From NCBI RefSeq assembly GCF_001278115.1, contig NZ_LIYD01000005.1:3988631-4052630 (forward strand): a stretch of 64,000 bases of DNA, read 5' to 3'. Positions 51,499 to 58,928 of this stretch are shown piece after piece. Below the pieces are notes generated by a model. It searched no databases. It saw only the letters and a program-made list of their open reading frames with translations, and was not told the DNA's origin. Numbering within the stretch: the first letter of the stretch is position 1; each line of letters begins with the position of its first letter. The DNA comes from Flavobacterium akiainvivens (lineage in GTDB: Bacteria; Bacteroidota; Bacteroidia; Flavobacteriales; Flavobacteriaceae). The position numbers were made by a program, and so were the translations under genes.

Positions 51499-52218
51499 AT
51501 TAAGCTTATAACGGGCCTGCAGCAAAAAAAATACCGAAAGCAGCATAAATTATTCTTTGCCGAAGGCATAAAGGTAGTGCAGGAATTGCTGACTTCCAAT
51601 TTTGAATTGCAGCATTTATACACCACAAAAGATGTTTTTGGCGGCATTGATGCGGCAAAAATAACCCATATTACCGAACCGGAGCTTAAAAAAATAAGCG
51701 CCCTTACCACACCGCAAACCTGCCTGGCACTTTTTGAAATGCCCGATGAAAAGCCTGTTGCCACCACCGGGCTTATTGTAGCGCTTGATGATGTGCGCGA
51801 CCCCGGCAACCTGGGCACTATTATACGGCTGTGCGACTGGTTTGGCATAAGCCAGCTGGTGTGCAGTGTAGAATGTGTAGATGTGTACAACCCCAAAGTG
51901 GTACAGGCCACAATGGGCTCTGTAAGCCGTGTAAATGTGGTATATACTGATTTGCAGGATTATCTTGCCCAAACCACGCTACCCGTTTTTGGTACCTTTA
52001 TGGATGGCGAAAACATATATGCCAAAATCCTGCCACAAAATGGTATTGTGGTAATGGGTAATGAGGCTAACGGTATTTCGGCTGAAATTGAGGCACTTTG
52101 CACACAGCGTATTGCCATACCGCGCTTTGGCGACCTTCAGGCTACCGAAAGCCTTAATGTAGCCACTGCGGCTGCAATTACGCTAAGCGAATTCAGGCGA
52201 AATTTTAGTGAAAAGTAA
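51481..52218 (+). CDS. SpoU/TrmH-family RNA 2'-O-methyltransferase
   Basis: This SPOUT-class enzyme transfers methyl from S-adenosylmethionine to a ribose 2'-OH of rRNA or tRNA. The 245-residue protein has an N-terminal substrate-binding domain (SKNQIKLITGLQQKKYRKQ, FFAEGIKVVQELL) and the knotted catalytic domain with motif 1 LDDVRDPGNLGTIIRLCDWFG, motif 2 IVVMGNEANGIS and motif 3 IPRFGDLQATESLNVATAAAI. The target nucleotide cannot be told. It is convergent with porT, overlapping its 3' end by 14 nt. Confidence 0.93.
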   Translation: MVSKNQIKLITGLQQKKYRKQHKLFFAEGIKVVQELLTSNFELQHLYTTKDVFGGIDAAKITHITEPELKKISALTTPQTCLALFEMPDEKPVATTGLIVALDDVRDPGNLGTIIRLCDWFGISQLVCSVECVDVYNPKVVQATMGSVSRVNVVYTDLQDYLAQTTLPVFGTFMDGENIYAKILPQNGIVVMGNEANGISAEIEALCTQRIAIPRFGDLQATESLNVATAAAITLSEFRRNFSEK

Positions 52219-52921
52219 AGTTGATAAAGATAGCACGGGTTTTCATGCTCTCTATGTTGCCGGTGTAGGGGCTGTCGATAGTATTATCGCGGATGAGCTC
52301 ATCTTCAAGGCCAAACACACCGCGTATTGACGGTGAGAACTTAAAGTATTCAAAATAAAGGTCTACACCAAAGCCAAGCTCATAGTTGCTGGTCCATTTC
52401 TTCATACGGAAACGGTCGCCGGTAAGGTTGTCATCTTTGGCATCGGCATTACTGTCAAGGTTCCACGTGCGCGAAACACCACCCAAAAGGTAGGGCCTTA
52501 CGTTACCGGTTCTCTTTGCCGAAAACTTAAGTAGTAACGGAAAGTGTATATAGGTAGATTTTACCTCCCTAAGCTTTTCAAAATCAGTTAAAAGCCTTGG
52601 GTCGTTATAAGTAAGGTTGCGCTGTGTGTAGTACAAACCCGGCTCAAGGCGCAGGTCAAGGTTTTCCATAAGGCGCAGGTTGCCTACAAGCCCCACGTTA
52701 AAGCCTGTTGTTTTTTTTGCAATAATGTCTACACCAGGGTTTACTTTATAGTCAAATTTAAAGTCGTAGCTGTTAAAACCCAGGAAATAACCCCAGTGTA
52801 CGCGCTGCTTATCAAAGTTTTCCATGTTTATAATGGGGTGCTTGCTAAACACATCAGTGCCAAACTGTGCACGGCCCAACAGCCCTGAAAGCAGGAATAT
52901 GTATAAAAGAAATTTCTTCAT
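52205..52921 (-). CDS. porT: PorT, type IX secretion system outer-membrane protein
   Basis: PorT is a small beta-barrel protein required for the type IX secretion system and, in gliding flavobacteria, for secretion of adhesins. The start at MKKFLLYIFLL gives a 238-residue protein with a signal peptide (cleavage near GRAQ). A 12-codon upstream extension overlaps ubiE and is rejected. The family-typical MENFDKQRVHWGYFLGFNSYDFKFDY follows, then repeated strands (VGLVGNLRLMENLDLRLEPGLYYTQRNL, YIHFPLLLKFSAKR, YELGFGVDLYFEYFKFSPSI). It starts one base after the ubiE stop, a known flavobacterial gene pair. Confidence 0.88.
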   Translation of the reverse strand: MKKFLLYIFLLSGLLGRAQFGTDVFSKHPIINMENFDKQRVHWGYFLGFNSYDFKFDYKVNPGVDIIAKKTTGFNVGLVGNLRLMENLDLRLEPGLYYTQRNLTYNDPRLLTDFEKLREVKSTYIHFPLLLKFSAKRTGNVRPYLLGGVSRTWNLDSNADAKDDNLTGDRFRMKKWTSNYELGFGVDLYFEYFKFSPSIRGVFGLEDELIRDNTIDSPYTGNIESMKTRAIFINFTFH

Positions 52922-52922
52922 C

Positions 52923-53654
52923 TTATTGTTTTGAAGCCTGGTAAATGGTAGCCACACCCATTGTTTGGGGCAGGTGCTTCACCTCTATAAACCCAATTTT
53001 GCTTAAAATATTGTTCAGTTTTTCTCCGTAAGGAAAAACAGAAGCCGATTCACTAAGGTAAGCATAGGCGCTGCGGTCTTTGCTAAACAGGCGGCCTATA
53101 AGTGGCAGCAGGTATTTTGAGTATATTTTATAGCCCTGTTTAAAAGGGAATTTTGTGGGTACAGATGTTTCGAGTATTACAAAAATACCGCCGGGTTTAA
53201 GCACGCGCAGTATTTCGGCAAGGCCTTTTTCAAGGGTTTCAAAGTTGCGTATGCCAAAGGCCACGGTAATAGCATCAAAATAATTATCTTCAAAAGGCAG
53301 GTTTTCGCTATCGCCAAAAACAAGCTTAATACGGTTGTCAAGGCCTTTTTCGGCTACTTTCTTGCGGCCAACCTCCATCATGCCTTCGCTTATGTCGGCC
53401 CCGATTATTTCTTTAGCGCCGGTTTCGGCCATAAGTATGGCAAGGTCGCCCGTGCCGGTGGCAATGTCAAGAATAGTTTGCGGGCTTTTAGCCGATACCA
53501 TTTTAAGTACTTTTTTGCGCCATTTAACGTCTATGCCAAACGAAATTACACGGTTTAGGCCGTCATAATTGCCTGAAATAGTGTCAAACATTTGTGCTAC
53601 CTGTTCTTTTTTGCCTAAGGCTGAATCTTTATATGGGGTTACTTGCTGCGACAT
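52923..53654 (-). CDS. ubiE: Demethylmenaquinone methyltransferase (UbiE/MenG)
   Basis: It methylates demethylmenaquinone in the last step of menaquinone synthesis; menaquinone is the usual quinone of Flavobacteriaceae. The 243-residue protein has FDTISGNYDGLNRVISFG (UbiE signature 1), the SAM motif DIATGTGDLAIL, DISEGMMEVGRKK, DSENLPFEDNYFDAITVAFGIRN (signature 2) and FVILETSVPT. Co-transcribed with porT. Confidence 0.95.
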   Translation of the reverse strand: MSQQVTPYKDSALGKKEQVAQMFDTISGNYDGLNRVISFGIDVKWRKKVLKMVSAKSPQTILDIATGTGDLAILMAETGAKEIIGADISEGMMEVGRKKVAEKGLDNRIKLVFGDSENLPFEDNYFDAITVAFGIRNFETLEKGLAEILRVLKPGGIFVILETSVPTKFPFKQGYKIYSKYLLPLIGRLFSKDRSAYAYLSESASVFPYGEKLNNILSKIGFIEVKHLPQTMGVATIYQASKQ

Positions 53655-53671
53655 GGAGATAATTTACGGCG

Positions 53672-53679
53672 CAAAGATA
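53672..53679 (-). promoter_or_regulatory. -7 box for ubiE-porT
   Basis: TATCTTTG on the minus strand fits the consensus, 17 nt before the ubiE ATG. The expected TTG is not seen. Confidence 0.4.
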
Positions 53680-53719
53680 AAAATAGTTTTGTTAATGGGG
53701 CGTTATAAAGTGAGGCTAA

Positions 53720-53965
53720 CTATTCATACACTTTTGCTCCCATCAAAATATCTGCAAATACCTTCCATGAAGCTTGTGTAGAATCAATATTTTGCGAAGT
53801 ATTGTTGTAATATCCCTGAATATCTTCAGTGTATCGCTGAATTGCTTCTAAAAATTCCGGTAAGGTTTTGTTTTCCCATCCGTCCGGATTATTCTCAAGG
53901 TCTTGTTGTAGCTGTTTTATGAAATTTATAAAATCAGTTTTTGTTTTAATATTAATATTGTGCAT
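53720..53965 (-). CDS. Small DUF7660-like protein
   Basis: The 81-residue acidic protein has FINFIKQLQQDLENNPDGWENKTLPEFLEAI and ends with SWKVFADILMGAKVYE. From memory this matches the small DUF7660 family (W-F-A-x-x-L-x-x-A-x-x-Y-E ending), whose function is unknown and which often sits near polymorphic-toxin or WG-repeat type genes. It follows the WG-repeat gene after 15 nt on the same strand. The two are visibly more AT-rich than ubiE and folA at the borders. Confidence 0.65.
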   Translation of the reverse strand: MHNINIKTKTDFINFIKQLQQDLENNPDGWENKTLPEFLEAIQRYTEDIQGYYNNTSQNIDSTQASWKVFADILMGAKVYE

Positions 53966-53980
53966 AATTGCGAAGTAGGT

Positions 53981-54910
53981 TTATGGTAAATCTTCCCGTC
54001 TAAAAGATATATTATGGTTGCTTGTTTTACCTGTTACATCTGTTAAGATTATATATTCTTTCCTGATTTGGTATTCTTTAAAGTTAAACGGTTGTAGAAT
54101 GATATTATTAACGTTTAAAATGCCGTATTTACCGTCTTTTTTAGCTACAAACTCCTCGGTTATGCTGTGTATGTGCAGTAGTTCATCATATTGTGGCGGT
54201 ATCAGGATTTCTCCTTTGTACGACATTACCCCAAATTTGTTGTCTTTTTTAAACACGTGGTAACCGTGCTGCTCATAGTCAAAAAAGCCATATTCTGCAA
54301 AGCTGTCAATGTCTAAAAGCTTGGGACTTTCAAGATTATTCAGGTTTATCAGATAGCATTTTTTACCATCTGAGCAAAATGCAACATCTTTATACAGTGC
54401 AAATATTTTGTAATCAAAAGGTTGTAGTTGTTTTCCGGATAGGTCAAAAATGTTATAATTGCCTGATGCGAGCCTTGCGATTATAAATGTATCATTATAA
54501 ATTGTCGTAGAATTATAGATTAGAGGTAAAATGACAGAGCCGCTGCTGTTGATAATGCCATGCTTCTTTTTTCGTTGTGCTAAAAACAGGTTGTAACTGC
54601 GGGGTAAGAGCCAGTCGTATTCAACAGGTACTATTTCTTTATTTTTGACTGAATAAAGGCCGTAATGCTTTTTCTTTTGGACAACAAACACACCGTTTGA
54701 AAATTTTGCCCAGTCATAAAGTAAGGGTAGCGCCTCATTGCCAAGGCTGTCTATAATTCCGGCTTTATTTACTTTGTTTGTTACAGATGCATATCCGTTT
54801 TTAAAGTTATTAATATGCTTGTATTTAGTTTTCAGGCTGTCGCGCACCTGTTCAAAATCCTGTGCAGATAAAGAGTAAGTAAATAAGAGTAAAAAGTATA
54901 AGGCTTTCAT
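53981..54910 (-). CDS. Secreted WG-repeat protein
   Basis: The 309-residue product has a signal peptide (cleavage near LSAQ) and at least five WG-type repeats of about 40-50 residues: KKHYGLYSVKNKEIVPVEYD, KKHGIINSSGSVILPLIYN, NYNIFDLSGKQLQPFDYK, NKFGVMSYKGEILIPPQYDE and GKYGILNVNNIILQPFNF. WG repeats form beta structures of largely unknown purpose, probably for binding. No enzyme motif is present. AT-rich; likely accessory. Confidence 0.85.
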   Translation of the reverse strand: MKALYFLLLFTYSLSAQDFEQVRDSLKTKYKHINNFKNGYASVTNKVNKAGIIDSLGNEALPLLYDWAKFSNGVFVVQKKKHYGLYSVKNKEIVPVEYDWLLPRSYNLFLAQRKKKHGIINSSGSVILPLIYNSTTIYNDTFIIARLASGNYNIFDLSGKQLQPFDYKIFALYKDVAFCSDGKKCYLINLNNLESPKLLDIDSFAEYGFFDYEQHGYHVFKKDNKFGVMSYKGEILIPPQYDELLHIHSITEEFVAKKDGKYGILNVNNIILQPFNFKEYQIRKEYIILTDVTGKTSNHNISFRREDLP

Positions 54911-54964
54911 ACTGTGAGGGTTTTAAAAAGCAATATACAAAAAAAACACCTTATTGAATTTGTT

Positions 54965-55495
54965 TTATTCTAAGGGTTTCCATTCTCCTTTTTTGAAAAA
55001 CACATTATTGAATTTTTCTGAATTAAATACAAAGTAAAAGCTCCACGCACTACGATAGGTGGTGGGGTTGCCTTCGATTATATGGTGTGTCGGCTTATTC
55101 ATCTTTATTACAAGCCGTGCAGAATTGTAAGGTTCAACGGTTGAAATTATGCCATTATAAACCTTCAGGATTTTTTCTCCATCAGTATGATAAAAGTATA
55201 TGGAGTCGTTCTCCTTAATCTCAAACCTGAAAGAATTGTATTGCCAGTTGGCCTGTTTGCCGGAAAAGTAACTGCGGTCTATTACATAGGTGCCGTAATA
55301 ATCGTCTTTATCAAGTACGGTTTTTGATGTAAAGAACCTTAGTATTGCTGAAACCATTACAAGTCCTATAACTCCGGCAATGATATATAGAATGAGCTTA
55401 CCGGCTATTTTTTTGCCCGTTAGCCATATAATGAACAATAGGGCAAGTCCGGGAATGATGATAAAGATAAAGGCAAGGTTAAAGCCGAATCCCAT
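54965..55495 (-). CDS. Membrane-anchored protein of unknown function
   Basis: No family recognised. The 176-residue protein has two N-terminal hydrophobic helices (about 5-24, FNLAFIFIIIPGLALLFIIW, and 31-52) and then a beta-rich soluble domain (DDYYGTYVIDRSYFSGKQANW, FRFEIKENDSIYFYH, GIISTVEPYN, WSFYFVFNSEKFNNVFF). The pattern Y-G-T-Y-x-I-D followed by strands is reminiscent of small lipocalin-like domains, a weak guess. It lies in the AT-rich islet, 11 nt from folA on the same strand. Confidence 0.75.
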   Translation of the reverse strand: MGFGFNLAFIFIIIPGLALLFIIWLTGKKIAGKLILYIIAGVIGLVMVSAILRFFTSKTVLDKDDYYGTYVIDRSYFSGKQANWQYNSFRFEIKENDSIYFYHTDGEKILKVYNGIISTVEPYNSARLVIKMNKPTHHIIEGNPTTYRSAWSFYFVFNSEKFNNVFFKKGEWKPLE

Positions 55496-55506
55496 GGTGT
55501 TTTAGT

Positions 55507-55995
55507 TTACCTCCTTACCCACGTTTCAAATACAAATTCATACGCGTGCTTTTCATCTTTTTCATGGTGTAGCTGCTTTTCCTTTACCCATTTATCCGGG
55601 TCAATTTCAGGGAAAAACGCATCGGCATCGGGGCTAATGCCTAAAACACGCGTCAGCTCAATTTTATCAGCCTGGGCTATGCTCTGGTTGTAAATCTCGC
55701 CACCGCCAATAATAAAAACCTCCTCATCCTGCGGGCAGGCGGCAAGGGCTTCCATAAGGCTGTTTACAATAATGCAGCCTTCATAAGTATAGTCCGCCTG
55801 GCGGGTTATGACAATGTTGGTGCGGTTGGGCAACGGGCCGTTCATGCTCTCAAGGGTTTTGCGCCCCATGATTATGTAATGGCCTGTAGTAAGGTTTTTA
55901 AAGTGCTTAAAATCATCGGGCAGGCGCCAAATCATCTGGTTGTCTTTGCCCAGGGCGTTATTTTCGGCAGCGGCTGCTACAAGGGTAATGGTCAT
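55507..55995 (-). CDS. folA: Dihydrofolate reductase
   Basis: FolA regenerates tetrahydrofolate with NADPH. The 162-residue length is standard. Visible are MTITLVAAAAENNALGKDNQMIWRLPDDFKHFK with the catalytic acidic residue in the LPDD segment, IIMGRKTLESM, NRTNIVITRQ and the VFIIGGGEIYNQ cofactor motif. Thymidylate synthase, which produces its substrate, is encoded 1.2 kb upstream on the same strand. Confidence 0.96.
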   Translation of the reverse strand: MTITLVAAAAENNALGKDNQMIWRLPDDFKHFKNLTTGHYIIMGRKTLESMNGPLPNRTNIVITRQADYTYEGCIIVNSLMEALAACPQDEEVFIIGGGEIYNQSIAQADKIELTRVLGISPDADAFFPEIDPDKWVKEKQLHHEKDEKHAYEFVFETWVRR

Positions 55996-55997
55996 TG

Positions 55998-56351
55998 TTA
56001 AGATGCGGTTGAGTGTGGTGGCAGGGTGCCTTCTTTTTCAAGTTTTTGCTGTAGCTGGCCTATGCGGCGCTCCTGTCGGGCTACCAGCTTTTCTATTTGT
56101 TCGCGCTCCCAGGTTTTGTTTATAAAGCTTTCGGTAACAAATACTTTTATAAAGTGCATTATGAATACAAATGCCCATGCGGTAATGCCCCACAGGTACC
56201 AGTCGTATTCTTCATACACTTTTAGCCACCGGTTGATGATAAATAAAAAGATGCTGCCTACAAAAAACAGTATAAAATGAAAGTACACACGCTTTTTTTG
56301 CTTTACGCGCCTGCGGGCATATTCATAAAGCTCCTGCTGGTTTTGTTCCAT
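55998..56351 (-). CDS. 2TM-domain membrane protein
   Basis: The 117-residue protein has a basic N-terminus (YARRRVKQKKRVYFHF), two membrane helices (about 22-42 and 54-72) joined by a short YEEYDWYLWGI loop, and a charged C-terminal helix likely to form a coiled coil (WEREQIEKLVARQERRIGQLQQKLEKE). This matches the small 2TM domain family of Bacteroidota. Function unknown. It ends 2 nt before folA. Confidence 0.8.
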   Translation of the reverse strand: MEQNQQELYEYARRRVKQKKRVYFHFILFFVGSIFLFIINRWLKVYEEYDWYLWGITAWAFVFIMHFIKVFVTESFINKTWEREQIEKLVARQERRIGQLQQKLEKEGTLPPHSTAS

Positions 56352-56388
56352 AAAAAATCAAGTTTGGCAGAACTAATGTAGTGAAAAA

Positions 56389-57183
56389 TTAGCCTACATT
56401 AACTACAATAGGTAATGTAAATGATACTTTTATAGGTATGCCGCTAATACTGCCGGGTTTGATATTAGGTATCTTGCGAAAAATACGCCTTGCCTCTTTT
56501 TGAAAATCATCACTACCCCCTTTAATTTCATCTATATATACTTCGCCTTCTTCATTTATTACAAAGGTAAGCATCATGCGTACCTGTCCTGATTTGGCCG
56601 AGCGGGGAATAGAAAATTTTGCTGCATAAAGTTCTTTCAGTTTTTGGGAAATGCACATATTGTTGGCATCACTTATGCCTTCACACCCCGGGTATTCGGG
56701 ATACTGATCGAGTTTTAAGTACTGAGGTTTGATTTTTTTGGTGTAAAGCTCCTCTGGTGAAGCGCTGCGATAGTCCTGGCCGTCATCGGTTAATATGTAG
56801 GTTTTGTTTAAAAAGTAAACATCGCGGCGTTCTTTTTCTGACGTTCCTTTAGGTGTAAATTCAGGAAGTGCTGAAATGTAGTGTATTACAGGATCTTTTA
56901 ATACTTTAATTTCACTTAAAAAGCGTGTTTCACTGGTAATTACCTTGCCTTGATCATCAATGATAAATACAAGCGATACTGAGAAGTATTCAAGGCCGGT
57001 ACTCCTGATGCTGTCACGTATTTCTTTGGTAATTAGTTTGTGGATACCTGCGCCTACTTTGTCGGTTGTGCAGCTTTTGGGTTTTGCCTCATTTTTGCAT
57101 TCCGGCAGATAGGCGATATTTTTATCCTGGGCATATAGAAACGCGCCTATTGATAGCAATAGTGCGCAGAAGGTGTTTTTCAT
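56389..57183 (-). CDS. Secreted TonB C-terminal domain protein
   Basis: The 264-residue product starts with a signal peptide (cleavage near LYAQ), not a TonB-type membrane anchor with proline-rich linker. Two regions look like TonB C-terminal beta-alpha-beta modules: one at about 60-125 (FSVSLVFIDDQGKVITSE) and a clear one at about 190-262 (VRMMLTFVINEEGEVYIDEIKGG, RIFRKIPNIKPGSISGIPIKVSFTLPIVV). Proteins of this kind in Bacteroidota may act on TonB-dependent receptors or be unrelated periplasmic binders. It lies between thyA and the 2TM gene. Confidence 0.75.
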   Translation of the reverse strand: MKNTFCALLLSIGAFLYAQDKNIAYLPECKNEAKPKSCTTDKVGAGIHKLITKEIRDSIRSTGLEYFSVSLVFIIDDQGKVITSETRFLSEIKVLKDPVIHYISALPEFTPKGTSEKERRDVYFLNKTYILTDDGQDYRSASPEELYTKKIKPQYLKLDQYPEYPGCEGISDANNMCISQKLKELYAAKFSIPRSAKSGQVRMMLTFVINEEGEVYIDEIKGGSDDFQKEARRIFRKIPNIKPGSISGIPIKVSFTLPIVVNVG

Positions 57184-57201
57184 TGGTTTGGTGTGTATAA
57201 A

Positions 57202-58026
57202 TTAAACGGCCACTACGCCCTTAATGTGCGGGTGCGGGTCATAATCTGCCAGCGTGAAGTCTTCAAAGGTAAAGTCGAAGATGTTTTTAACCTCTGGGTT
57301 CAGTATCATTTTTGGCATTGGGCGTGGCTCACGGCTAAGCTGTAGCTCAAGCTGTTCCATGTGGTTGTTGTAAATGTGGGCATCGCCAAAAGTGTGGATG
57401 AAATCGCCCGGCTGGTAGCCGCATACCTGCGCTATCATAAGTGTAAGCAATGCATAAGAAGCGATGTTAAATGGCACGCCAAGGAAAATATCGGCACTCC
57501 TTTGATACAACTGGCAGCTCAGTTTGCCATCGGCAACATAAAACTGAAAAAATGCATGGCAGGGAGGAAGTGCTACCTTTCCTTCAGCTACATTTTCAGC
57601 AAATGATTTACCGCCTTCGGGCAGCACGCGGGGGTTCCAGGCGCTAACCAACATACGGCGGCTGTTGGGGTTGTTTTTCAGCGTGTCTATAAGCTCAGTA
57701 ATCTGGTCTATCTCACGGCTGTCCCAGTTGCGCCACTGCGCGCCATACACGGGGCCCAGGTTGCCATCTGCATCGGCCCATTCGTCCCAAATGCGAACAC
57801 CGTTTTCATTAAGGTAGTTAATGTTGGTGTCGCCTTTTAAAAACCAAAGCAACTCGTATATAATAGACTTAAGGTGCAGTTTCTTGGTTGTAACAAGCGG
57901 AAACCCCTCGCTAAGGTCAAAGCGCATCTGGTAGCCAAAAACGCTCTTGGTGCCGGTGCCTGTGCGGTCTCCTTTTTCGTTGCCGTTTTCTAAAACATGC
58001 TTCACTAAGTCTAAATACTGCTTCAT
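57202..58026 (-). CDS. thyA: Thymidylate synthase
   Basis: ThyA converts dUMP to dTMP with methylenetetrahydrofolate, yielding dihydrofolate for FolA. The 274-residue protein has RTGTGTKSVFGYQMRF, FLKGDTNINYLNENGVRIWDEWA, the catalytic Cys156 in LPPCHAFFQFYV, and QRSADIFLGVPFNIASYALL, HTFGDAHIYNNHMEQ. A short insert (SFAENVAEG) precedes the catalytic loop compared with Escherichia coli. Confidence 0.97.
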   Translation of the reverse strand: MKQYLDLVKHVLENGNEKGDRTGTGTKSVFGYQMRFDLSEGFPLVTTKKLHLKSIIYELLWFLKGDTNINYLNENGVRIWDEWADADGNLGPVYGAQWRNWDSREIDQITELIDTLKNNPNSRRMLVSAWNPRVLPEGGKSFAENVAEGKVALPPCHAFFQFYVADGKLSCQLYQRSADIFLGVPFNIASYALLTLMIAQVCGYQPGDFIHTFGDAHIYNNHMEQLELQLSREPRPMPKMILNPEVKNIFDFTFEDFTLADYDPHPHIKGVVAV

Positions 58027-58106
58027 TTTAATTTAAAAATTAAAAGATTTAAAAATTGAAATATTCAAAAGATGCCTGCAAGGTATAAAATTATCAAATT
58101 TTAAAA

Positions 58107-58129
58107 TACAAACCTATCATAGGTTTGTA
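58107..58129. repeat. 23-nt perfect palindrome TACAAACCTAT-C-ATAGGTTTGTA
   Basis: Two 11-bp arms are separated by a single C, so this is more likely a protein-binding site than an RNA hairpin. Seven bases on is TTATCCACA (58136-58144), a perfect DnaA-box word, expected about once per two windows by chance. Confidence 0.6.
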
Positions 58130-58151
58130 CCTAAGTTATCCACATAAAAAA

Positions 58152-58177
58152 AGCTGCATCATCAGTAATGTGCAGCT
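58152..58177 (-). terminator. Terminator of the bifunctional nuclease gene
   Basis: AGCTGCA (58152-58158) and TGCAGCT (58171-58177) pair, with CAT/ATG continuing after a one-base bulge. On the minus strand the stem is followed by seven T. Confidence 0.8.
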
Positions 58178-58218
58178 AATTTTTAAATCATTAAATTTTC
58201 AATTTTTAAATCTGAAAA

Positions 58219-58833
58219 TTAACTTTCGCGTTTCGATATTTCATCGCGTATTTTAGCTGCTTTTTCGTAGTCTTCGTTTTGCACGGCGTTTTCAAGCTGC
58301 TCGTGCAGTTCCTGCAGGTTGTATTGTGAGTAGCCTTCGCCTGAAACATTACTTTCGGTGCCAAAGGTTTCCGGTTCAGAGAGTACGCCTTCATGGTGCT
58401 CTTCGCCTTCTTCGCTGCTTGTTTTTAGGTAAATGCCGGCTTTGTCCAAAATGTTTTTGTAGGTAAAGATTGGGGCGCTAAAACGCAGCGCCAGTGCAAT
58501 GGCATCGCTGGTGCGGGCATCAATAATTTCTTCAATGCGGTCGCGTTCGCAAATAATACTGCTGAAGAAAACGCCGTCAACCAGCTTGTGGATAATAACC
58601 TGCTTTACCACAATATCAAACCTGTCGGCAAAGTTTTTAAACAGGTCGTGGGTAAGCGGCCTTGGCGGGCGAATTTCTTTTTCTAAGGCAATGGCAATGG
58701 ACTGGGCTTCAAAAGCGCCTATAACAATGGGTAGTTTCCGTTCTCCGTCTACTTCATTAAGTATCAGGGCATACGCGCCGTTTTGGGTCTGGCTGTACGA
58801 AATGCCCTTAATAGTAAGTTTTACTAAGCTCAT
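58219..58833 (-). CDS. Bifunctional nuclease family protein (DUF151) with UVR-like tail
   Basis: The 204-residue protein has the DUF151 domain at about 1-135 (LPIVIGAFEAQSIAIALE, RPLTHDLFKNF, DARTSDAIALALRFSAPIF), a family described as having RNase and DNase activity in plants. A linker rich in Ser/Glu follows, then a UVR/UvrB-like helix pair at about 168-200 (QLENAVQNEDYEKAAKIRDEIS). Cytoplasmic. Its promoter -7 box lies in the loop of the upstream etfA terminator. Confidence 0.92.
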   Translation of the reverse strand: MSLVKLTIKGISYSQTQNGAYALILNEVDGERKLPIVIGAFEAQSIAIALEKEIRPPRPLTHDLFKNFADRFDIVVKQVIIHKLVDGVFFSSIICERDRIEEIIDARTSDAIALALRFSAPIFTYKNILDKAGIYLKTSSEEGEEHHEGVLSEPETFGTESNVSGEGYSQYNLQELHEQLENAVQNEDYEKAAKIRDEISKRES

Positions 58834-58860
58834 GTTTGGTCTTTCCTGAATACAAAAAAA

Positions 58861-58900
58861 GGCTATCGGGCAAAGATACTACTATCAGTGTCCGATAGCC
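58861..58900 (-). terminator. etfA terminator with the next promoter's -7 box in its loop
   Basis: GGCTATCGG (58861-58869) and CCGATAGCC (58892-58900) form a perfect 9-bp stem. On the minus strand it lies 28 nt after the etfA stop and ends in TTTTTTT. The 22-nt loop contains TATCTTTG (58878-58871), which fits the -7 consensus for the downstream nuclease gene. Confidence 0.8.
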
Positions 58901-58928
58901 CTTTAGATGGGCACAATTTATAATAAAA

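Larger units (their letters stand above)
58045..58213. repeat. 17-bp inverted repeat enclosing a 135-nt AT-rich segment
   Basis: AGATTTAAAAATTGAAA (58045-58061) and its exact complement (58197-58213) flank the gap between thyA and the nuclease gene. Inside are a 23-nt palindrome, a TTATCCACA word and a terminator. The arms are AT-rich and simple, so the match could be partly compositional. Confidence 0.5.

Noticed and set aside
52205..52218. Search for a porT terminator inside the trmH-type gene
   Set aside because: The convergent genes overlap by 14 nt, but only 4-5 bp stems were found nearby, unlike the tsaB and comEC cases.
58136..58144. TTATCCACA as evidence for a replication origin
   Set aside because: A single perfect DnaA-box word is expected roughly once in two windows of this size. 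No dnaA, no box cluster and no clear unwinding element were seen.
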